DNA from: Costus lasius
Taxonomy: Eukaryota > Streptophyta > Magnoliopsida > Zingiberales > Costaceae
Direction: 5' to 3'
DNA: 64,000 nucleotides
Assembly: GCA_027563935.2 (NCBI GenBank)
Contig: CM050454.1
Span: 26,595,501 to 26,659,500 of the forward strand
Below, one piece after another: positions 59,733-64,000 of the stretch. The notes under the pieces are model-generated. The model was not told the origin of the DNA. It ran no database searches and saw only the letters and a list, made by a program, of their open reading frames with translations. Each line of letters starts with the position of its first letter. Positions within the stretch are counted from its first letter, which is position 1. Made by a program: the position numbers and the translations under genes.

Positions 59733-59744
59733 TGGTATCAGAGC
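59733..59744 (+). other. G3 primer-binding site
   Basis: TGGTATCAGAGC after the LTR. The following leader (59745-59923) is non-coding, with two A-runs near 59880-59920. Confidence 0.85.
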
Positions 59745-59923
59745 TTAGGCTCTTAGACTAGAATTTTAAGCCTCAAAAACTTATTTTTCTACTTCTAAGC
59801 GGTCTTTGGAATTAGGTTGTTTGAAAGAATTTGGATCCATAATAGACTACATATCTATCTGTCACTTTGCCCTATTTTCAAAAAAAAAAAAAAAACTTAT
59901 ATTCTTTCAAAAAAAAAACACCC

Positions 59924-60132
59924 ATGCAACCCCGGTCTAAAACTCAACAACAAGAACAAGACCTCACAATGGATAATACTTCTTTGAATGATAAATTTGA
60001 CTTCTTGACTGAGCAAATAGGAGCCCTTACCCGAGGTCTTACCCAACTTACCACTGAGTTCCATGACTTTAGAGAAAGGTCTTCTAACCATGTTCCTAGT
60101 GAACCACCTCCTAGTCCAATTCATGTGGAAAC
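59924..60132 (+). CDS. G3 gag, N-terminal fragment
   Basis: The ATG at 59924 (MQPRSKTQQQEQ) follows the A-rich leader and opens a frame of about 70 codons with a predicted helical segment (NDKFDFLTEQIGALTRGLTQ). Position after the primer site marks it as the start of gag. A7 cuts it at GAAAC (60128-60132). No enzymatic domain is visible, so gypsy assignment is only likely. Confidence 0.55.
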
Positions 60133-61816
60133 TGTAGGAACCCCTTTCACGAGGGGGGCGAAATAAACCCTATTATGCGCATCAAGATTTTTGGCATAGC
60201 GGAAACTAGGGTTTCAACAATCGCATGTATGATATATGATCAACTTAACTAGCTTGTATGGATCAAATGAAAACATACCATAGCCATTGATTCGAATGGC
60301 GTCTTGGAAGAAGATGGCGAAAGGGCTCTCCTCCAAAGGTGACGCACACAAGAGGATGATGACTACTCCTTGTGTTCCTTGTGCTAGCAAGGTTCTCCAA
60401 GGGTGCTTGTCGAATGGAAGGGATGAGATGACTTGGTTGCTTAGCCGAGACCTCCTTGTCGTCAACACCTTCAACCCACGAGAGTGTGAGCGTCCAAAGG
60501 AAGAAGCGAACGCTTTTTCGTTTTTGGCGTTGAGGCGTTAAGGGAAGTGGCCTTCATGACTTTCCAAAAATAGAAGTCATGCACCCATGATCCCATAACC
60601 GACCAAAGAAAACGCCTTCATGCATTGAACCATGCGTTCACTCATGTGAACCGGTTCAAGCAAATTTAATGCATTTCAATTTGGTTCAAAGATCAATCAA
60701 CCCAAGCATTTGGTCTAGATCACTATTAAACCCTAAGGCTCCAGATCTAACCGTTCAGCTCCTGATGCTCCTGATCTCACCGATCTAGCATCAACTCTCT
60801 CGATCGAAGCTTACCGATCTCAAGCCCTAATCAATCAAACATGATCAGACCAGATCTCACTTACAATCAGAGTTTAAATCCTTTTAAACTGAACCAAAAC
60901 AATTCAGTCCACACGATGTGACTTAAGTAAGCCATATCATCAAATTGTGCGACCCTAAGGGTTTCCTTCAAATGTCGGTAACGATAACTCACGTTATCAC
61001 GATCAGTGAGGGGTATCTAGCAACACATCACTGTCTCCCGATATAAAGGAAAGAGTCTTCCAAGACTACACCCAAACCACAGCACAAGTGTGAATCCACT
61101 TCACTAGGCATACATGTTTCCTTTGCCACTGGATGTTCTGATTGGACAAGCGTGTCAAGCCTGTAGCTCCAATATGATGAGCATGATTAGATCAGATGAA
61201 CATAGTCACCTGGGTATGGCCATACACTTTCTCAATCACCTCATCCAGGGGGGCCCCTTTAGAACATCACACTCCAAACAAGGAGATGGCAATCCTATAT
61301 CTATCACTAGTGTCCTAACCTGACTCATGATCATTATCCAAGATAGTCTATAACCATTATGTTTCAAATGATATCGAACTACCTCAAAACAATGACAATC
61401 ATCATTTAGAAACACAAGTGATCTCAAGTCAGAGGACATATGCCACTTGTTGCATACAAGGATTATTTACATTGTGACAAGCAATTGAATATCCTAGTAG
61501 GGTCTGTCCAGTACATCCAATGTACCCATGAGTCTACATCTTATTCCATGCTCGAAGCATCCTATAAGATTAGAACACATATTAGTCTCAATCATATCAA
61601 GGCTGTCTCAAGTTCACCAAGATATCTCGACTAAGGACATGACAGCATGTCAGCCAAGCTGAACAGCATTGAGACATTATTCAGAAGCACACTTATTGCA
61701 GCAGACAATGTAACAAACTGAATAACAACCATTGCCTTTATAAACATAAGAGTTTATACATGATACTGAAAGAATCCCAAGGCCTCAAACATTAGCCTTA
61801 AGGGCATACCCCAACA
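60133..61816 (-). repeat. A7 3' LTR
   Basis: 1684 bp, TGTTGGGG on the minus strand to TTCCTACA. SL2 is at 60983-60998 (GATAAC-GTGA-GTTATC) and SL1 at 61004-61033. The donor-like CTATG/GTATG lies near 60276-60286. No gene. Confidence 0.93.
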
Positions 61817-61833
61817 ATCTCCCACTTGCACTT
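61817..61833 (-). other. A7 polypurine tract
   Basis: Reverse complement of AAGTGCAAGTGGGAGAT next to the LTR. Confidence 0.8.
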
Positions 61834-61836
61834 AAT

Positions 61837-63999
61837 CTAATGGTTGAGAAATCTCAAACCCATGTTATTACAGTGCTTCTCATCCTTCTGCTGCGCCAGA
61901 GGCTTGGTAAGCGGGTCAGCCAGATTGTCATCTGTATGAACCTTGCAGATTTTGATCTCACCACGATCAATGATCTCCCGGATCAAGTGAAACCGTCTCT
62001 GTATGTGCTTGGACTTCTGGTGCGACCGTGGTTCCTTTGCTTGTGCGATTGCTCCAGTGTTATCGCAGAAGATAACCAAAGGATCTGCACTCGAAGGAAC
62101 AACACCAAGTTCTTGAACGAACTTACGAATCCACACTGCCTCCTTGGATGCTTCCGAGGCTGCAACATACTCGGCTTCTGTTGTGGAATCAGCAACGATA
62201 GATTGTTTGAAACTTTTCCATACCACTGCTCCACCATTCAAGCTAAAAACATAGCCTGATTGCGATCGGAAATCATCCTGGTCAGATTGGAATGAAGCGT
62301 CAGTATATCCTTCAATACTGAGTTCTTCCTGACCTCCATATATCAAGAACATATCTTTGGTCCTCCGCAGATATTTCAAAATGTTCTTGACTGCAATCCA
62401 GTGCGCCTGACCTGGATTACCTTGGAATCGACTGGTCATGCTTAACCCGTAAGCGACGTCTGGGCGAGTACATAACATCGCACACATAATGGACCTAATA
62501 GCCGAAGCATAAGGCGTATTGTCCATTTCATCTTTCTCAGTCTGTGTTTGTGGACACTGACTCTTTGAAAGATTCAGACCATGTCTGACTGGAAGATATC
62601 CTCTTTTAGAATTTTCTAAATGGAATCTCTCTAGGACTTTATCGATGTAAGTACTCTGGCACAGCCCGAGAAGCCTCTTAGATCTATCTCTGTAGATCTT
62701 CACACCTAATACATAGGCTGCTTCTCCTAAATCTTTCATCTGGAAACATTTTCTTAACCATGCTTTAATAGCATGCAGTTCAGGAATATCGTTTCCAATG
62801 ATTAAGATATCATCGACGTAGAGGACTAGGAAAGTAATCACGCTCCCACTAAACCTCTTATATACGCACGGGTCATCTTCATTCTTGATGAAACCAAATT
62901 CACATATTGATTCATCAAAACGAATATTCCAGCTTCTAGATGCTTGCTTAAGTCCATAAATGGACTTCTTTAACTTGCATATTTTATGACGATCTGATGG
63001 ATTAGTGAAACCTTCAGATTGTGTCATATACACATCCTCATCCAGTTTTCCATTAAGGAAAGCGGTCTTCACATCCATTTGCCAGATCTCATAATCGTAA
63101 TATGCTGCTATCGCAAGAATAATCCGAATTGACTTGAACATGGCTACAGGAGAGAAAGTTTCATCATAATCTATCCTGTAGATTTGTTTGAAACCTTTCG
63201 CAACTAGCCTGCCTTTATAGGTAACCACGTTACCATCCATGTCAATCTTCTTCTTGAAGATCCATTTACAGCCTATAGGGATTACTCCCGGAGGTGGATC
63301 AACCAAATCCCAGACTTGGTTATCTGACATGGAGTCCATCTCGGCGCGCATAGCTTCAAGCCATCTCGCTGATTCCGGTCCACTGACCGCATCCGCATAA
63401 GTTAGGGGTTCATCATGATCAATGATGTAGACTCCGTCATAGCGCTCAGGCTGTCGACGGATCCTTCCCGATCTTCGCGGTTCCCGTGATATCTGAGCCT
63501 CAGGTTGCTCAATAACCTGATCTACTGGCTCAGGCTCATCCAACGGTGCTTGACTACTTTGTCCTTCCTCTGGATTCTCATCCAGTTTTATTTCTCTCCC
63601 ACTGGCTTCTTGCAGAAGAAACTCCTTCTCAAGAAAAATAGCCATCCGAGCAACAAATACTTTGTTCTCTTTGGGATCGTAGAAATAATAACCCTTAGTT
63701 TCCTTAGGGTAACCGACAAAGATGCATTTCTCAGATCTACTCTCTAGTTTCCCAGAGGCGAGCTTTTTGACATAAGCCTCGCAACCCCAGATCTTAATAA
63801 ATGTCAAGCTCGGCTGTTTCCCATACCATAACTCATATGGAGTCTTTGAAACTGCCTTGGATGGCACTCGGTTTAGTATCTTTGCAGCTGTTTCCAGTGC
63901 AAATCCCCAAAAGGAGTAAGGTAGAGTAGCCTGACTCATCATAGAACGAACCATATCCAGTAAGGTTCTGTTCCTCCTCTCGGACACACCATTCCATTG
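61837..63999 (-). CDS. A7 copia Pol, C-terminal part, open to the window edge
   Basis: About 720 codons without a stop, entering at the window edge inside integrase just before the catalytic Glu (QWNG, SERRN). RT follows (QMDVKTAFLNG, LYVDDILIIGN), then RNase H (YTDAS, TTEAEY, CDNTGA) and the usual end GLRFLNH. The position where A3 and A5 have a TAG is CAG here. The methionine at 63987 is internal, not a start. A7 may be coding-competent, but gag and protease are outside the window. Confidence 0.9.
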   Translation of the reverse strand, partial: QWNGVSERRNRTLLDMVRSMMSQATLPYSFWGFALETAAKILNRVPSKAVSKTPYELWYGKQPSLTFIKIWGCEAYVKKLASGKLESRSEKCIFVGYPKETKGYYFYDPKENKVFVARMAIFLEKEFLLQEASGREIKLDENPEEGQSSQAPLDEPEPVDQVIEQPEAQISREPRRSGRIRRQPERYDGVYIIDHDEPLTYADAVSGPESARWLEAMRAEMDSMSDNQVWDLVDPPPGVIPIGCKWIFKKKIDMDGNVVTYKGRLVAKGFKQIYRIDYDETFSPVAMFKSIRIILAIAAYYDYEIWQMDVKTAFLNGKLDEDVYMTQSEGFTNPSDRHKICKLKKSIYGLKQASRSWNIRFDESICEFGFIKNEDDPCVYKRFSGSVITFLVLYVDDILIIGNDIPELHAIKAWLRKCFQMKDLGEAAYVLGVKIYRDRSKRLLGLCQSTYIDKVLERFHLENSKRGYLPVRHGLNLSKSQCPQTQTEKDEMDNTPYASAIRSIMCAMLCTRPDVAYGLSMTSRFQGNPGQAHWIAVKNILKYLRRTKDMFLIYGGQEELSIEGYTDASFQSDQDDFRSQSGYVFSLNGGAVVWKSFKQSIVADSTTEAEYVAASEASKEAVWIRKFVQELGVVPSSADPLVIFCDNTGAIAQAKEPRSHQKSKHIQRRFHLIREIIDRGEIKICKVHTDDNLADPLTKPLAQQKDEKHCNNMGLRFLNH

Positions 64000-64000
64000 C

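Larger units (their letters stand above)
60133..64000 (-). mobile_element. A7: copia family A element, 3' part
   Basis: A reverse-oriented element whose 3' LTR, polypurine tract and 3' half of pol are in the window; the rest lies to the right. It is inserted in the gag of G3, with GAAAC as the expected target site. Confidence 0.9.

Overview
The window is plant nuclear DNA made almost entirely of nested LTR retrotransposons. I see no host gene, tRNA, rRNA, CRISPR array or bacterial feature. The plant assignment rests on Ty1/copia and Ty3/gypsy Gag-Pol proteins of plant type, primer sites complementary to initiator-methionine tRNA, 1.6-2.8 kb LTRs and 5-bp target duplications. The species cannot be named from this.

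Layout. Copia family A (LTRs 1.65-1.73 kb, unit about 9 kb) is present as seven insertions, here called A1 to A7. A1 (1-11887, + strand, left part outside the window) carries A2 (1827-10928) in its 3' LTR. A1 sits in the 5' LTR of gypsy element G1 (11888-46559, + strand). G1's reverse transcriptase gene is split by A3 (15420-33691), whose 5' LTR is itself split by A4 (16562-25696). G1's 3' LTR is split by A5 (35795-44731, - strand). G1 lies in the 5' leader of A6 (46560-49320, - strand). A6 lies in the leader of a decayed copia of a second family, C (49321-56894, + strand). C's 3' LTR is split by a solo LTR, S (54130-56059, - strand). C abuts a gypsy pol remnant, G2 (56895-58054, - strand). 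G2 is cut by a third LTR element, G3 (58055-60132, + strand), which is cut by A7 (60133 to the end, - strand). The deepest visible chain is G2 > C > A6 > G1 > A3 > A4. Five insertions (A2, A3, A4, A5, S) show both copies of an exact 5-bp target duplication: GACTC, GCGGG, CCAGA, TTTTA and CCAAA.

Coding state. Only A4 has an unbroken gag-pol together with both LTRs, primer site, polypurine tract and target duplication, so it is the one candidate autonomous element fully inside the window. A7 is open as far as the window edge. A2 has one premature stop, A3 two stops and a frameshift, A5 a stop and a deletion of the YVDD catalytic box, and A1 a large deletion. G1 has lost its Gag N-terminus, one catalytic Asp of reverse transcriptase and most of integrase.

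Most interesting signal. The LTRs of families A, C and S share an ordered set of inverted repeats whose two arms change together between copies. They include a six-pair stem closed by a GNRA tetraloop in every family A copy, just downstream of a stem with a conserved 18-nt loop. This looks like a structured RNA element in the LTR transcript. A second proposal is that family A (and perhaps C) splices out a roughly 1.95-kb leader intron containing the primer site, which would give separate translation and replication RNAs.
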